Assembly: GCF_002154225.1 (NCBI RefSeq)
Contig: NZ_MTSE01000008.1
Coordinates: 186,001 to 250,000, forward strand
DNA: 64,000 nucleotides
From: Hymenobacter crusticola
GTDB taxonomy: Bacteria; Bacteroidota; Bacteroidia; Cytophagales; Hymenobacteraceae
Direction: 5' to 3'
Under the pieces are notes generated by a model. It had not been told where the DNA came from. It made no database searches and worked only from the letters and a program-made list of their open reading frames with translations. The position numbers and the translations under genes are program-made. Positions 52,067 through 62,312 of this stretch are shown in pieces; positions within the stretch are counted from its first letter, which is position 1; each line of letters starts with the position of its first letter.

Positions 52067-55000
52067 ATGAAAAAAGTAGTACTCTTACTTTTCGTTTGCC
52101 TTTGTACGCTGTCCGTGGCGCTTGCGCAAACCCAAAAAGTTAGCGGAAAAGTGACAGAAGGTGAGAATTCTCCCTTGCCTGGCGTCACGGTGCTTGTGAA
52201 AGGCACTTCCCAAGGCATGACAACCAGCGCTGATGGCACCTTCACTATGGAATGTGCGCCTACCAGTACGCTGGTTTTCTCGTTTATCGGCTACAGTTCG
52301 CAAGAAGTACCCGTGAATGGTCGCTCGAGTATCAGCGTAAAAATGGGCGCTGATACCAAGCAACTTGCTGATGTAGTGGTAGTAGGCTACGGGACCCAAA
52401 CCAAGGAAGAATTTACGGGCTCGGCCGCTCGTGTGAAGGGCGACGCCGTGAAGGACTTGCCTGTGCAGAGCTTCGACCAGGGCCTGGCGGGCAAGGCAAC
52501 GGGCGTAAGCATTGGGCAGCCCAACGGGGTACTAAACAACCCACCCGTTATTCGTATTCGGGGCGTCAACTCCATTTCGCTCAGCTCTTATCCGCTGGTA
52601 GTAGTCGATGGAGTGCCAATCAACACGGGCAACGTGGCGGGGAGCAGCACAGTGGCCAACAACCCCCTAGGTGATATTAACCCCGCTGATATTGAATCGA
52701 TTGATGTGCTGAAAGATGCCGCATCAACTTCTATCTACGGTTCGCGTGCGGCGGCTGGCGTTATCCTGATTACGACCAAAAGCGGCAAGGCTGGCAAGCC
52801 CAAGGTGACCTACGAAGGCTGGGCCGGCGTGACCCGGGCCGTGCGCCTACCCAAAATGCTCAACGCGGAGCAGTTCATGATGATTAAGAACGAGGCCGTG
52901 CTGAACTCGAAGATTTTGTCGGGCAATGCGAATAATGCCAGTGTGGCGTCGGAGCTGTTCTTCCCCATGTACAACGCCGATGGCTCGCTAGTCGATACAG
53001 ATTGGTATAAGGAAGTATACCAAACTGGCTTCTCCCAAAACCACAGCCTAAGCGTTTCGGGGGGCTCCGAGTCGACCAAGTATTACTTTTCGACCAACTA
53101 CAGCAAGCAGCGCGGGATTCTGAAAACCAACGAGTTCAGCCGCAAAGCCGTCCGCTTCAACGTGGACCACAAGCTCACCTCGTGGCTGACCCTAACGGCT
53201 AACGCGAACTACAACAACACCCTGAACGCCTCGCCCAACACGGGGTCGTTGGAAGGCAATGCGTTCGGCTTGGTAGGCTCGGCGCGGCTGGCGTGGCTCT
53301 CGGCGCCCAACGTGCCCGTGTACAACCCCGATGGCTCCTACAACCTGAGCACGGCCAACACCCTAGGTATGGGTAACAACCAGGTGTCGAGCAACTTCTA
53401 CAATCCGGTGCCGATGCTTGACTTAAATAAGTACACCTCGGAAAACGACCACATTTTGGGGACCTTCGCCGCCGATTTTCACCCCGTGAAGGGGTTGAAC
53501 TACCGGATAAGCTACGGCGTCGACCGGCTGAAGATTGAGAACGTGACTTTCCAAAGTGGGGTGCACGGGCCCGGCTATCCGAGCGGCAACGCGACCAACA
53601 CAAGCATCGCGGCCAACAACTGGGATTTCACCAACACCCTCACCTATAACCTGACGGTAGCCAGCAAGCACAGCATCGGCTTACTAGCTGGCTACGACCG
53701 CCAAAAGTTTGACAATGCCGCGTGGGGCGCTACACGCTCCAACTCGGCGGATATTTTCTTCAACGACTTTCAGGGTAGTTACGGGACGATCATACCGGCC
53801 AATAACGCCTTGAACGAGCGGGCTTTGGTATCGGTCTTTGGCCGCTTCACCTACGACTACGACAAGAAGTACTTCCTAACAGTAAACTTCCGGCGCGACG
53901 GCAACTCGGCCCTAGGTGCGGGCAAGAAGTACGGCAACTTTGGCGGCGTATCGGGGGGCTGGTCGCTGGCGGAAGAGAATTTCTACCGCAATTCGTCGCT
54001 GGCCCAGGTGATGACGGGCCTGAAGCTGCGTGCTAGCTGGGGCAAGATCGGCAATGCCAACCTCACCAACTGGTACGGCTCGCTCTCTTTGTATAACTCA
54101 GGCCTGTATGGCTCGGCCGCTACGTGGGCCTTCTCGCAGGGCGGCAACCCCGACCTAGGGTGGGAAACCGGCAAGCAAACTAACGTGGGCGCCGACATTG
54201 GCTTGTTCAACGACCGGATACAACTCGACCTGACCTACTACCGCAACAACGTGGATGGCCTCATCCTGAACGTGCCGCAGTCGCCCTCCAAAGGCATTCC
54301 AAACAACGCCATGCTCATGAACGTGGGCTCGATGTACAACCGGGGTTTTGAGGTGGGCGTAACGGCCAATGTGCTGGAAAGCGGCAAGTTTAGCTGGAAT
54401 ACCAACTTCAACTACACCTTCAACAAAAACCAAGTAACGGCGCTGTACGGCGAAGGAACCGAGATTGTGGGCACCACCAGCGCCACGGCCGAAACCTCCA
54501 ACATCACCCGCGTGGGCTACTCGGTAGGGAGCCTCTACGGCGCCAAAACCGACGGCGTGAACCCCGAAAATGGGCAGCGCATCTTCATCAACCGGGAAGG
54601 CCAGCGCGTACAGTACAACCACGCCGTGCCCTCGGGCCAAAGCCGCTGGACCTACCTCGATGGCTCGGCCGCGCCCGCTATCAGCGTGAGCGACTACCAA
54701 TTGCTCGGCAATGCGCTGCCAAAATTCTACGGCGGTTTCAACAACACCTTCCGCTACGGCAACTTCGACCTAGGGGTAAACTTCACCTACTCGGGCGGCA
54801 ACTACGTGATGAACGGCTCGAAGGGCACTTGGCGCGACCAGCGCTTTTGGAACAACACCACCGAAGTACTCGACCGCTGGACGACGCCGGGCCAAAAAAC
54901 GGACATTCCGCGCGTGGTGTACGGCGACTTGCTCTCCAATGGCTCGTCGTTCCCGATTTCGGAGAACGTGGAAAAAGCCGACTATATCCGTTTGCAAACG

Positions 55001-55225
55001 GCTTCGCTAGGGTACCGCGTGCCGGTGCAGCTGTTCGGCGCCAAGTCGGGCATCAGTTCGGTGCGCGTGTACACGCAGGTGTTCAATGCCTTCCTGATTA
55101 CAAAGTACTCCGGCACGGACCCGGATATCTCGTCGAATGGCAACAGCAACCTCACGCCTGGGGTGGACAAGAACTCCATTCCGCAGGGCCGCACCTTCAC
55201 TTTCGGCGTGAACGTGGGCTTCTAG
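52067..55225 (+). CDS. SusC/RagA family TonB-linked outer-membrane transporter
   Basis: 1052 residues. Signal peptide (MKKVVLLLFVCLCTLSVALA), then a carboxypeptidase-D-like Ig domain at about 22-98 (KVSGKVTEGENSPLPGVTVLVKGTSQG), a TonB-box-like DVVVVGYGTQ, a plug with RIRGVNSISLSSYPLVVVDGVP and SIYGSRAAAGVILITTKSG, and a 22-strand barrel ending in TFTFGVNVGF. It imports bound ligands with the lipoprotein encoded next. The genes behind it, a protease and a peptidase, suggest peptides rather than glycans. Confidence 0.95.
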   Translation: MKKVVLLLFVCLCTLSVALAQTQKVSGKVTEGENSPLPGVTVLVKGTSQGMTTSADGTFTMECAPTSTLVFSFIGYSSQEVPVNGRSSISVKMGADTKQLADVVVVGYGTQTKEEFTGSAARVKGDAVKDLPVQSFDQGLAGKATGVSIGQPNGVLNNPPVIRIRGVNSISLSSYPLVVVDGVPINTGNVAGSSTVANNPLGDINPADIESIDVLKDAASTSIYGSRAAAGVILITTKSGKAGKPKVTYEGWAGVTRAVRLPKMLNAEQFMMIKNEAVLNSKILSGNANNASVASELFFPMYNADGSLVDTDWYKEVYQTGFSQNHSLSVSGGSESTKYYFSTNYSKQRGILKTNEFSRKAVRFNVDHKLTSWLTLTANANYNNTLNASPNTGSLEGNAFGLVGSARLAWLSAPNVPVYNPDGSYNLSTANTLGMGNNQVSSNFYNPVPMLDLNKYTSENDHILGTFAADFHPVKGLNYRISYGVDRLKIENVTFQSGVHGPGYPSGNATNTSIAANNWDFTNTLTYNLTVASKHSIGLLAGYDRQKFDNAAWGATRSNSADIFFNDFQGSYGTIIPANNALNERALVSVFGRFTYDYDKKYFLTVNFRRDGNSALGAGKKYGNFGGVSGGWSLAEENFYRNSSLAQVMTGLKLRASWGKIGNANLTNWYGSLSLYNSGLYGSAATWAFSQGGNPDLGWETGKQTNVGADIGLFNDRIQLDLTYYRNNVDGLILNVPQSPSKGIPNNAMLMNVGSMYNRGFEVGVTANVLESGKFSWNTNFNYTFNKNQVTALYGEGTEIVGTTSATAETSNITRVGYSVGSLYGAKTDGVNPENGQRIFINREGQRVQYNHAVPSGQSRWTYLDGSAAPAISVSDYQLLGNALPKFYGGFNNTFRYGNFDLGVNFTYSGGNYVMNGSKGTWRDQRFWNNTTEVLDRWTTPGQKTDIPRVVYGDLLSNGSSFPISENVEKADYIRLQTASLGYRVPVQLFGAKSGISSVRVYTQVFNAFLITKYSGTDPDISSNGNSNLTPGVDKNSIPQGRTFTFGVNVGF

Positions 55226-55318
55226 GCCGGACGCCTTCCTGGCCTGGTGCCCTAGGTGCCCGGCCGGAGCAATGGCCTGAGACAGAGGTACAAATCACTT
55301 AGCAGAACTCAGAGAGCA

Positions 55319-56773
55319 ATGAACATCCATACTTCTACAGCAAAAGTAGTTAAGGCGAGCCTAGCGTGCTTGGTGCTTACCGTTGGCCTAGGTCTTACGG
55401 CCTGCGACGAAAAGGACATCATGAACCCGGTGCCGCAGACGTCCTTGCAGGGCACCTTCCTGTTTGATACCCCAGAGCGGGTGCTAGGGCAGGTAAATGG
55501 CATGTACGCCGGGCTGAAAGTGGGAAACTTCTTCGGGGGGCGTTTCCCGATGCTGAGCGACATCCGGGGCGAAGAATTCATTAACCGCCTCCAAAACGTA
55601 TTCACCGGCTACGACGCCTGGAACCACACCATTAACTCCGGCTCCAACGACGCCCTCACGACCTGGAGCAGCGCCTACGCCACCATTAACCTAACTAATC
55701 TGGTGATTGACGGGCTGGCCGCGCACCCCAACGTGGTGGATGCCGCTACCACGGCGCAGTACGTGGGCGAGGCCAAGTTTGTGCGGGCCCTATGCTACTT
55801 CAGCCTTATTTCCTTCTACGGGCAGCCTTACGTGAAAAACCAGGGCGCTTCGCCCGGCGTGCCCTTGCGGATGAAAGGGGAGGCGTCGCCGGCCAACAAC
55901 AACCTAGCTCGCAGCACAGTGGCGCAGGTATATGCCCAAATTATCAAAGACCTAGACGACGCAGAAGCCGCCCTGCCGCTCAAGTACTCGTCGGATCTTC
56001 TCAACACGACGCGGGCCCACCGCAACACGGCTATTGCCCTCAAGACGCGGGTGTACCTGAACATGGGACAGTTCGACAAAGTGGTAACGGAGGCTAAGAA
56101 AGTGGTGTCGGATGCCACGCCTTACAAAGCTGCTACCGGCGTAGCGCACCAGCTGCAAGCTGATATCAATACCGTTTTCACTTCCAGCTATACCACCACC
56201 GAGTCGATCTTCTCTATGCCCATGACGGAGCTAGACAACATCAGCGGTCAAAGCTCGCTGGGCTACGAGTATAACCTGAATCAGGAGTACAACCTGAACG
56301 CAACGGGCATCCTAGGTAATGCGCAGTGGCGCACGGGCGACAGCCGCCGCACCATGCTGCGTGCCTCCGGTACCACGATGTACTTGATGAAATACCGCAA
56401 AGCCAACCCTTACCTCGACTACGTACCCGTAATTCGCTACTCGGAGGTGCTGCTGAACTACGCCGAGGCCCTCGCTCGTCAAAGCACTCCCGACCTAGCC
56501 AAAGCCACCGCCGTGCTCACCGCCGTGCACCAGCGCTCGGATAGCGGCTACACGTTCCCGGCGGCCACAACCAGTTCGGCCACGGCCCTGACCAATGCCA
56601 TTTGGGTGGAGCGCCGGATAGAGCTGCTTGGCGAAGGATTTCGCTCCAACGACTTGCTGCGCAACATGTTGCCGATTCCGAGCAAGGGTACAGCCCCGTC
56701 CATTACATCGAGCCAGCCAGAGTATATCTTCCCGATTCCGAACGCGGAGATTTCTTCGAACAAGGAGTTGTAA
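55319..56773 (+). CDS. SusD/RagB family nutrient-binding lipoprotein
   Basis: 484 residues from the ATG at 55319, which opens a lipoprotein signal with LTAC (Cys29); an ATG at 55256 would add 21 charged residues before it. SusD features: FLFDTPERVLGQVNGMYAGLKVG, VGEAKFVRALCYFSLISFYGQPYV, the TPR-like middle and a late IRYSEVLLNYAEALAR, ELLGEGFRSNDLLRNMLPIP. It caps the SusC partner and binds ligand at the surface. 94 bp after susC, same operon. Confidence 0.94.
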   Translation: MNIHTSTAKVVKASLACLVLTVGLGLTACDEKDIMNPVPQTSLQGTFLFDTPERVLGQVNGMYAGLKVGNFFGGRFPMLSDIRGEEFINRLQNVFTGYDAWNHTINSGSNDALTTWSSAYATINLTNLVIDGLAAHPNVVDAATTAQYVGEAKFVRALCYFSLISFYGQPYVKNQGASPGVPLRMKGEASPANNNLARSTVAQVYAQIIKDLDDAEAALPLKYSSDLLNTTRAHRNTAIALKTRVYLNMGQFDKVVTEAKKVVSDATPYKAATGVAHQLQADINTVFTSSYTTTESIFSMPMTELDNISGQSSLGYEYNLNQEYNLNATGILGNAQWRTGDSRRTMLRASGTTMYLMKYRKANPYLDYVPVIRYSEVLLNYAEALARQSTPDLAKATAVLTAVHQRSDSGYTFPAATTSSATALTNAIWVERRIELLGEGFRSNDLLRNMLPIPSKGTAPSITSSQPEYIFPIPNAEISSNKEL

Positions 56774-56970
56774 AAACGAGCTAGGTCGTCGGGCCGCCGT
56801 GTAGACATCCTGGCTGTGTTCCGTCCTTGAATCGAAGGTCAGCGCAGCCGACTACCTCGCTTTGAACAGCCCTCAATAAATAACCTCCGCAACTGAGCGA
56901 CACTCAGTTGTGTCTCTTCAGCTAAAATCGCAAATCAGTACCAATACCAAACCCGCACGCCCGATCATCT

Positions 56971-59514
56971 ATGAGAGTAACTCGACCCTTACTGGTGGGA
57001 ATGTTGGCCTTCAGCCAGATTTCTGTCGCCCAAAACACCCCTGCCAATCCCGCCCCCCGAGCCGAAGCTAAGCCTGCCGCATCCATCTCATCGGTCACGC
57101 AAGGCATGAAGAAATTCGATGGCTATTTCCCCTTTTATTACGATGAGAAAAGCGGCAAAATTTACCTAGAGGTCGATAAGCTAGGCAAAGAATTCCTGTA
57201 TTTCGGCTCGCTCACCAACGGCGTCGGATCGGGCGGGCCGGAGCGAGGTCAGGCGTCTTCGGCCATTGCAAAGTTTGAACGGGTTGGCTCCAAAGTATTC
57301 TTGGTAGAGCCCGTGTACAGCTACCGGGCCATGTCGAAAAATGTGGATGAGCAGCACGCCGTAGAAAACGCCTTTGCTAAATCGGTGATTTGGGGCTTCA
57401 ACCCCGCCGCCGTAGAAGGCGACAAAGTGCTGCTGGATATGACCCCTTTCCTGGTACGCGATAGTCAAAAAATTGGGGACCGACTCGGTACCCCTAGCTA
57501 CGCTGGGCCCGGCGTAGGGGGCGGCAGAGCCGGCGGTGGTGGCGCCAGCACGCCGTACCGCTTCGATGAGTCACGCTCGGCGGTGTACCTGGAAAACACC
57601 AAGAACTTCCCCAAAAACACCGAGTTTGAAGCCATCATCACCTTCACCGGCGGCCCAACGGGCGCCGGGCGCGGCTTCTTCGGGGGCGGCTCCGACATTG
57701 CGCCCGACCCCAACGCGGTGACGGTGAACATGCACCAGTCGTTTGTGGAGCTGCCCGACGACAAGTACAAGCCGCGCAAGTTTGACCCGCGCTCGGGCTT
57801 CAACCAGTTCACCTACATGGACTTCTCGGCGCCCATGACGGAGCAGCTCACCAAGCGCTACACGCGCCGGCACCGACTAGAAAAGAAAAACCCAAAGGCT
57901 GCGATGAGCGAGCCGGTCGAGCCGATTGTGTACTACGTGGACCGCGGCGCGCCGGAACAAATCAAGAAAGCGCTCATCGAGGGCGGCTCCTGGTGGAATC
58001 AGGCATTCGAAGCGGCCGGATATAAAAATGCCTTCCAAGTAAAGGAGCTGCCTGCTGGCGCGGACCCCATGGACATTCGCTACAACGTGGTGAACTGGGT
58101 GAACCGCTCCGGTAGCCCGCGGGCTTTTTCGTATGGCTCTTCGTACATCGACCCGCGCACGGGCGAAATCATCAAGGGCGTCGTGACCCTAGGTTCCGAC
58201 CGTCACCGCCAGGATTACCTCATTGCCGAAGGGCTGCTGCAACCTTACCACGATGGCAAGGCGACGACCGACAAGATGGAGAAGATGGCGCTGGCTCGCA
58301 TCCGGCAGCTCTCAGCCCACGAAATTGGCCATACCCTCGGGCTCTACCACAACTTCACCTCCAGTACCCACGACCGAGGCTCGGTGATGGACTACCCATT
58401 CCCGCGCTTCGAACTCAAGAATGGGGTAGTAGACGTATCGGATGCCTACGCCACCGGCATCGGCAGCTGGGATAAGCGCGCCATTACGTGGGGTTACCAG
58501 GATTTCTCGAAGGGCACGAACGAGGATGAGGCGCTGGATAAAATCATGGCAGAAACCCTGAAGCAGGGCCACATTTTCATTCCCGACATTGGCGGCTACG
58601 TGCACCCCAACTCCCACCAGTGGGACGACGGCGACAACGCGGTGGTGCAGCTCAACAAGCTCATGACGGTGCGCCGCCACGTGCTCGACAACTTCTCGGA
58701 AGCGGCCATCCAGAAGGATATGCCAATGGCCACGCTAGAGGAAGTATTAGTGCCCATCTACCTACTGCACCGCTACCAAATCGAAGCCACAGCCAAGTCG
58801 CTGGGCGGCTTGTATTTCACCCATGCAGTGAAGAACGATGGCCAGACCATCACCCGCATGGTGGACCCCACCGAGCAGTGGAAGGCCTTCGATGCCCTGA
58901 TGGCGACCGTGTCGCCGCAAGCCCTAGCTCTGCCTGAGAAGCTGATTCAGAAGATTCCGCCGCGCCCATCAGGCTTCCCCGGTGGCCTCGAAACGTTCAG
59001 CGGCTACACCGGCCCGACGTTCGACCCAATGGCCGCGGCCGAGTCGGCGGCAAACGAAACGATTTCCTCCATCCTGAATCCGGAGCGGGCCGCCCGCCTG
59101 GTTGAGTACCACGCCCGCGACGCGGCCCAGCCCGGCTTTATGCCCGTGGTCGACAAGCTGCTGGATAAGACGTGGAAAACTCCGCTGGCGGCTGGCTACA
59201 ACGGCGAGATACAAGCGGTAGTGAATAACCTCACGCTGAAGTATTTGCTAGCCCTAGCCGCCAACGAAAAAGCCTCGCCCAGCGTGCGGGGCGAGGCCTT
59301 GCTAAAAGTGGACGACCTTCAGCAGTGGATGAACTCGGCCGTGGCGAAAGCTGAACCCCGGCAAAAAGCTAATCTGCTGTTCGGCCTTTCTCAGATTGGC
59401 AAGTACCGTGAAGAGCCGGAGAAATTCCTGACGCCCGCCGCCTCGGTGATGCCTCCCGGCGCGCCCATCGGTATGCCCGGCATGGACTTCCTCAACGACG
59501 ATTTTGCTTATTAG
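56971..59514 (+). CDS. Secreted zinc metalloprotease (DUF5117/DUF5118 type)
   Basis: 847 residues. Signal peptide (MRVTRPLLVGMLAFSQISVA), DUF5118-like start (KKFDGYFPFYYDEKSGKIYLEV), DUF5117 region, then a metzincin catalytic core with HEIGHTLGLYHNF (first His at about 450) and a Met-turn SVMDYPFPRFE. A C-terminal helical domain follows. The DUF5117 part carries a Gly-rich insertion (about 185-235). Such proteases are frequent beside SusCD pairs in Bacteroidota and probably cut oligopeptides in the periplasm. Confidence 0.92.
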   Translation: MRVTRPLLVGMLAFSQISVAQNTPANPAPRAEAKPAASISSVTQGMKKFDGYFPFYYDEKSGKIYLEVDKLGKEFLYFGSLTNGVGSGGPERGQASSAIAKFERVGSKVFLVEPVYSYRAMSKNVDEQHAVENAFAKSVIWGFNPAAVEGDKVLLDMTPFLVRDSQKIGDRLGTPSYAGPGVGGGRAGGGGASTPYRFDESRSAVYLENTKNFPKNTEFEAIITFTGGPTGAGRGFFGGGSDIAPDPNAVTVNMHQSFVELPDDKYKPRKFDPRSGFNQFTYMDFSAPMTEQLTKRYTRRHRLEKKNPKAAMSEPVEPIVYYVDRGAPEQIKKALIEGGSWWNQAFEAAGYKNAFQVKELPAGADPMDIRYNVVNWVNRSGSPRAFSYGSSYIDPRTGEIIKGVVTLGSDRHRQDYLIAEGLLQPYHDGKATTDKMEKMALARIRQLSAHEIGHTLGLYHNFTSSTHDRGSVMDYPFPRFELKNGVVDVSDAYATGIGSWDKRAITWGYQDFSKGTNEDEALDKIMAETLKQGHIFIPDIGGYVHPNSHQWDDGDNAVVQLNKLMTVRRHVLDNFSEAAIQKDMPMATLEEVLVPIYLLHRYQIEATAKSLGGLYFTHAVKNDGQTITRMVDPTEQWKAFDALMATVSPQALALPEKLIQKIPPRPSGFPGGLETFSGYTGPTFDPMAAAESAANETISSILNPERAARLVEYHARDAAQPGFMPVVDKLLDKTWKTPLAAGYNGEIQAVVNNLTLKYLLALAANEKASPSVRGEALLKVDDLQQWMNSAVAKAEPRQKANLLFGLSQIGKYREEPEKFLTPAASVMPPGAPIGMPGMDFLNDDFAY

Positions 59515-59570
59515 GGCTTGTAGCGCAAAGCCCCGGCTTCCTGTGTCATTGAAGGGGAACCCGCTGTGAC

Positions 59571-59598
59571 GACACGTGAAGCACAAGCTTCACGTGTC
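59571..59598 (+). repeat. Hairpin GACACGTGAAGC/GCTTCACGTGTC
   Basis: Perfect 12-bp arms, loop ACAA. First of a cluster of GAAGC/GCTTC hairpins in the gap between protease and amidohydrolase. Confidence 0.75.
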
Positions 59599-59610
59599 GC
59601 TGACGAGGCG

Positions 59611-59732
59611 CCTAGCTATGCTAGGTTCATTGACGATGTACGAAGCTGAAGCTTCGCGCTAGAGCGCAATGATGCCGTTGCAACAACCAACCCTAGGTAC
59701 CACTGTGCACGAGGCACGAAGCCAGCGCTTCG
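59611..59732 (+). repeat. Cluster of short palindromes
   Basis: CCTAGC-TAT-GCTAGG (59611-59625), CGAAGCTGAAGCTTCG (59641-59656) and CGAAGCCAGCGCTTCG (59717-59732). The last two share the GAAGC/GCTTC core with 59571 and 20621. REP-like in appearance. Confidence 0.65.
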
Positions 59733-59777
59733 CGCTACCGAGCAACCTTCTTTTCACTTCAACCAACCACTACGCTC

Positions 59778-61451
59778 ATGAAAAGAAAACTACCGCATTT
59801 GTTTCGTCGGGCTGGCCTAGTGCTAGCTTCAGCGGGCTTTGTTAGCGCGCTAATGCCTACCCAGGCCGCCGCCCAAACTACTATCTCGCCGGCCAAGCTG
59901 GAGGCGCTTAAGAAAGAGATGGTTGCCGAAATCGACAAACAACAAAAGTCGACGCAGGAGATGGTGGATATGGTGTTCAGCTTTGGGGAGCTAGGTTTCC
60001 AAGAAACCGAAACCTCGCGTTATCTGACCGACATTCTGAAGAAAAACGGCTTCACCATTGAGCAGGGCATTGCCGGTATGCCCACGGCGTGGATGGCTAA
60101 ATGGGGTTCGGGCAAGCCAGTTATTGCCATTGGCAGCGACATCGACTGCATTCCGAAGGCGTCGCAAAAGCCCGGCGTGGCCTACCACGACCCTATTATT
60201 GAGGGGGCGCCAGGGCACGGCGAAGGCCACAACTCGGGCGAGCCGCTGAATATCACGGCCGTGCTAGCGCTCAAGAAGATCATGCAGCGCGAGAAAATTC
60301 CGGGCACGCTAGTGCTGTGGCCGGGGGTTGCGGAGGAACAGCTAGGTAGTAAGGCCTATTTTGTGCGCGATGGATACTTCAAGAACGTAGATGCCTGCAT
60401 CTTCACCCACGTAGGCGACAACCTAGGTACGTCGTACGGCGACGTGGGCGGCAACGGCATGGTATCCGTGAAGTTCAATTTCAGCGGGCAGGCGGCGCAC
60501 TCGGCTGGTGCTCCGTGGCGGGGGCGCAGCGCCCTCGACGCCGTGGAGCTCATGGACGTGGCCTGGAACTTCCACCGCGAGCACATGGAGGTCACGCAAC
60601 GCTCGCACTACGTCATCCCCGACGGCGGCGACCAGCCCAACGTGGTGCCCTCCAAAGCAGCGGTGTGGTACTACTTCCGCGACCGAACCTACCCCAAGAT
60701 CATGGAGATGTACCAAGACGCCATCAAAATGGCGCAAGGAGCTACCATGATGACCAACACCGAAATGACGTACGAGGTGCTAGGTAGTGCCTGGCCGGGG
60801 CACATGAACAAGCCCATGGCCGAAACCATGTACGAAAACATCAAATTGGTGGGGCTGCCTGCCTGGTCACCCGAAGACCAGACCCTAGCCCGCGCCACGC
60901 AAGTGGAGATGAAAGCACCCAAAACCGACCGGCGTGGCCGGCCCATTGATGGCCTCGCGATGAAGTTGGACAGTCTGAGCAAACCGGACAACAACTCCAT
61001 TGGTGGTGGCTCCGACGACATTGCCGACATTTCTTGGAACGTGCCCACCATCGTGCTGCGCTATCCTTCCAACATTCCTGGTTTGCCCGGTCATCACTGG
61101 TCCAATGCCATTTCCATGGCCACCCCCATTGCCCACAAAGGTGTAACGGCCGGCGCTAAAGCCGAGGCCATGACCTTGCTGGATCTGCTCGTGAAACCGG
61201 AAATCATCAAGAATGCCTGGGCGTACTTCAACGACGTGCAAACCAAGGATACCAAGTACACGCCCTTCGTCTCCAAAACCGACAAGCCGGCTGTAGAGTT
61301 GAATAAGAAGATCATGGCCGAATTCCGGCCCGAGATGAAGAAGTATTACTACAATCCGGCGAAGTATAAAACGTACTTAGAGCAGCTAGGTATCAAGTAC
61401 CCAACCGTGCGCCCAGCTGCTACCAGCCAAACCACCACGGGCGGTAACTAG
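59778..61451 (+). CDS. Secreted M20-family amidohydrolase (AbgB-like)
   Basis: 557 residues. Signal peptide (MKRKLPHLFRRAGLVLASAG ... PTQAAAQ). M20 features: GSDIDCIPKAS (metal Asp), EGAPGHGEGHNSGEP, GVAEEQLGSKAYF (catalytic Glu pair), FTHVGDN, then the dimerisation insert with NFSGQAAHSAGAPWRGRSALDAVELM and late PGHHWSNAIS. It resembles the p-aminobenzoyl-glutamate hydrolase AbgB but is exported, so it likely trims peptides or acylated amino acids outside the cytoplasm. Fourth gene of the SusCD locus. Confidence 0.9.
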   Translation: MKRKLPHLFRRAGLVLASAGFVSALMPTQAAAQTTISPAKLEALKKEMVAEIDKQQKSTQEMVDMVFSFGELGFQETETSRYLTDILKKNGFTIEQGIAGMPTAWMAKWGSGKPVIAIGSDIDCIPKASQKPGVAYHDPIIEGAPGHGEGHNSGEPLNITAVLALKKIMQREKIPGTLVLWPGVAEEQLGSKAYFVRDGYFKNVDACIFTHVGDNLGTSYGDVGGNGMVSVKFNFSGQAAHSAGAPWRGRSALDAVELMDVAWNFHREHMEVTQRSHYVIPDGGDQPNVVPSKAAVWYYFRDRTYPKIMEMYQDAIKMAQGATMMTNTEMTYEVLGSAWPGHMNKPMAETMYENIKLVGLPAWSPEDQTLARATQVEMKAPKTDRRGRPIDGLAMKLDSLSKPDNNSIGGGSDDIADISWNVPTIVLRYPSNIPGLPGHHWSNAISMATPIAHKGVTAGAKAEAMTLLDLLVKPEIIKNAWAYFNDVQTKDTKYTPFVSKTDKPAVELNKKIMAEFRPEMKKYYYNPAKYKTYLEQLGIKYPTVRPAATSQTTTGGN

Positions 61452-61489
61452 GGAGTCGCTAGGGTTACTTCCAGTCGCCAACTACAAGA

Positions 61490-61521
61490 AGGCCCCGGTT
61501 CTGCTGGCAGAACCGGGGCCT
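61490..61521. terminator. Bidirectional 14-bp hairpin
   Basis: AGGCCCCGGTTCTG (61490-61503), loop CTGG, exact complement 61508-61521, then TCTCTGTTTT. Between the convergent amidohydrolase and TIGR02757 genes. Confidence 0.85.
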
Positions 61522-61544
61522 CTCTGTTTTCACTCAGTAGCAGA

Positions 61545-62312
61545 TTAAAAAGCCCCATGCTTTTCCTCGACACCTAGCCCAAACAGCGCGAAGTCATACT
61601 TCACCGGGTCAGTGGGGTCGAAGGCGCGCAGGTGCGCGGTAAGCTCCTCGGCTGCTTGCCAATCCACGAGTTTGCGCGTCATCAGACCTAGGCGGCGGGC
61701 CACGCGCTCCACGTGCACGTCGCAGGGGCAAACAAGGTCAGCCATCGGCAGACGAGTCCAGAGGCCGAAATCCACGCCGCGCGTGTCTTGGCGCACCATC
61801 CAACGCAGGTACATATTCACGCGCTTGCACGCCGAGCCGCGAGCGGGCGTGGCTACGTGTTTGCGCGTGCGCTGCGGTGCATCGGGCAGGCTGAAGAAGA
61901 GCTGATGGAAATTCTCCAGCCGCTCCCGCTGCGTATCTCCGATCAAAAAACCGTCTTCTAACGTGCTGTGGCTTTGGTAAAACCAACGCAGCCAGTGCAC
62001 GAAGTACAGCAAATCGGTGTCGCAGAACGTGCGGTGGCAAAACCCCAGCAAGCCTTTCAACTCCTCATCGGTGTGCTGGGTAATAAATTGATACGGTGCA
62101 TCGTCCATGCGGCGCATCAATTCCGTGCACTTACTGATAATGGTTTTGCGCTGGCCCCACGCTAACAAGGCGGCAAACAAGCCACTGATTTCAATATCCT
62201 GCCGCTGGGTAAAGCGATGCGGAATGCTGATAGGATCATTCGCAATAAAAGCCGGCTGATCGTAGCGGTCGTAATGATCGTCGAGAAACTGACGAAGCTG
62301 AGCGGTATTCAA
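61545..62312 (-). CDS. TIGR02757/DUF2400 family protein
   Basis: 255 residues from a TTG at 62312, which gives LNTAQLRQFLDDHYDRYDQPAFIANDPISIPHRF in the position where the family starts. An ATG at 62375 would add 21 residues encoded by a repeat-like stretch (GTAGGAGCTAGGAG). Features: DPISIPHRFTQRQDIEISGLFAALLAWGQR, GSACKRVNMYLRWMVR and LVCPCDVHVERVARRLGL. The helix-hairpin-like core resembles HhH-type DNA glycosylases such as EndoIII/OGG, but the function is not established. Confidence 0.88.
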   Translation of the reverse strand: MNTAQLRQFLDDHYDRYDQPAFIANDPISIPHRFTQRQDIEISGLFAALLAWGQRKTIISKCTELMRRMDDAPYQFITQHTDEELKGLLGFCHRTFCDTDLLYFVHWLRWFYQSHSTLEDGFLIGDTQRERLENFHQLFFSLPDAPQRTRKHVATPARGSACKRVNMYLRWMVRQDTRGVDFGLWTRLPMADLVCPCDVHVERVARRLGLMTRKLVDWQAAEELTAHLRAFDPTDPVKYDFALFGLGVEEKHGAF

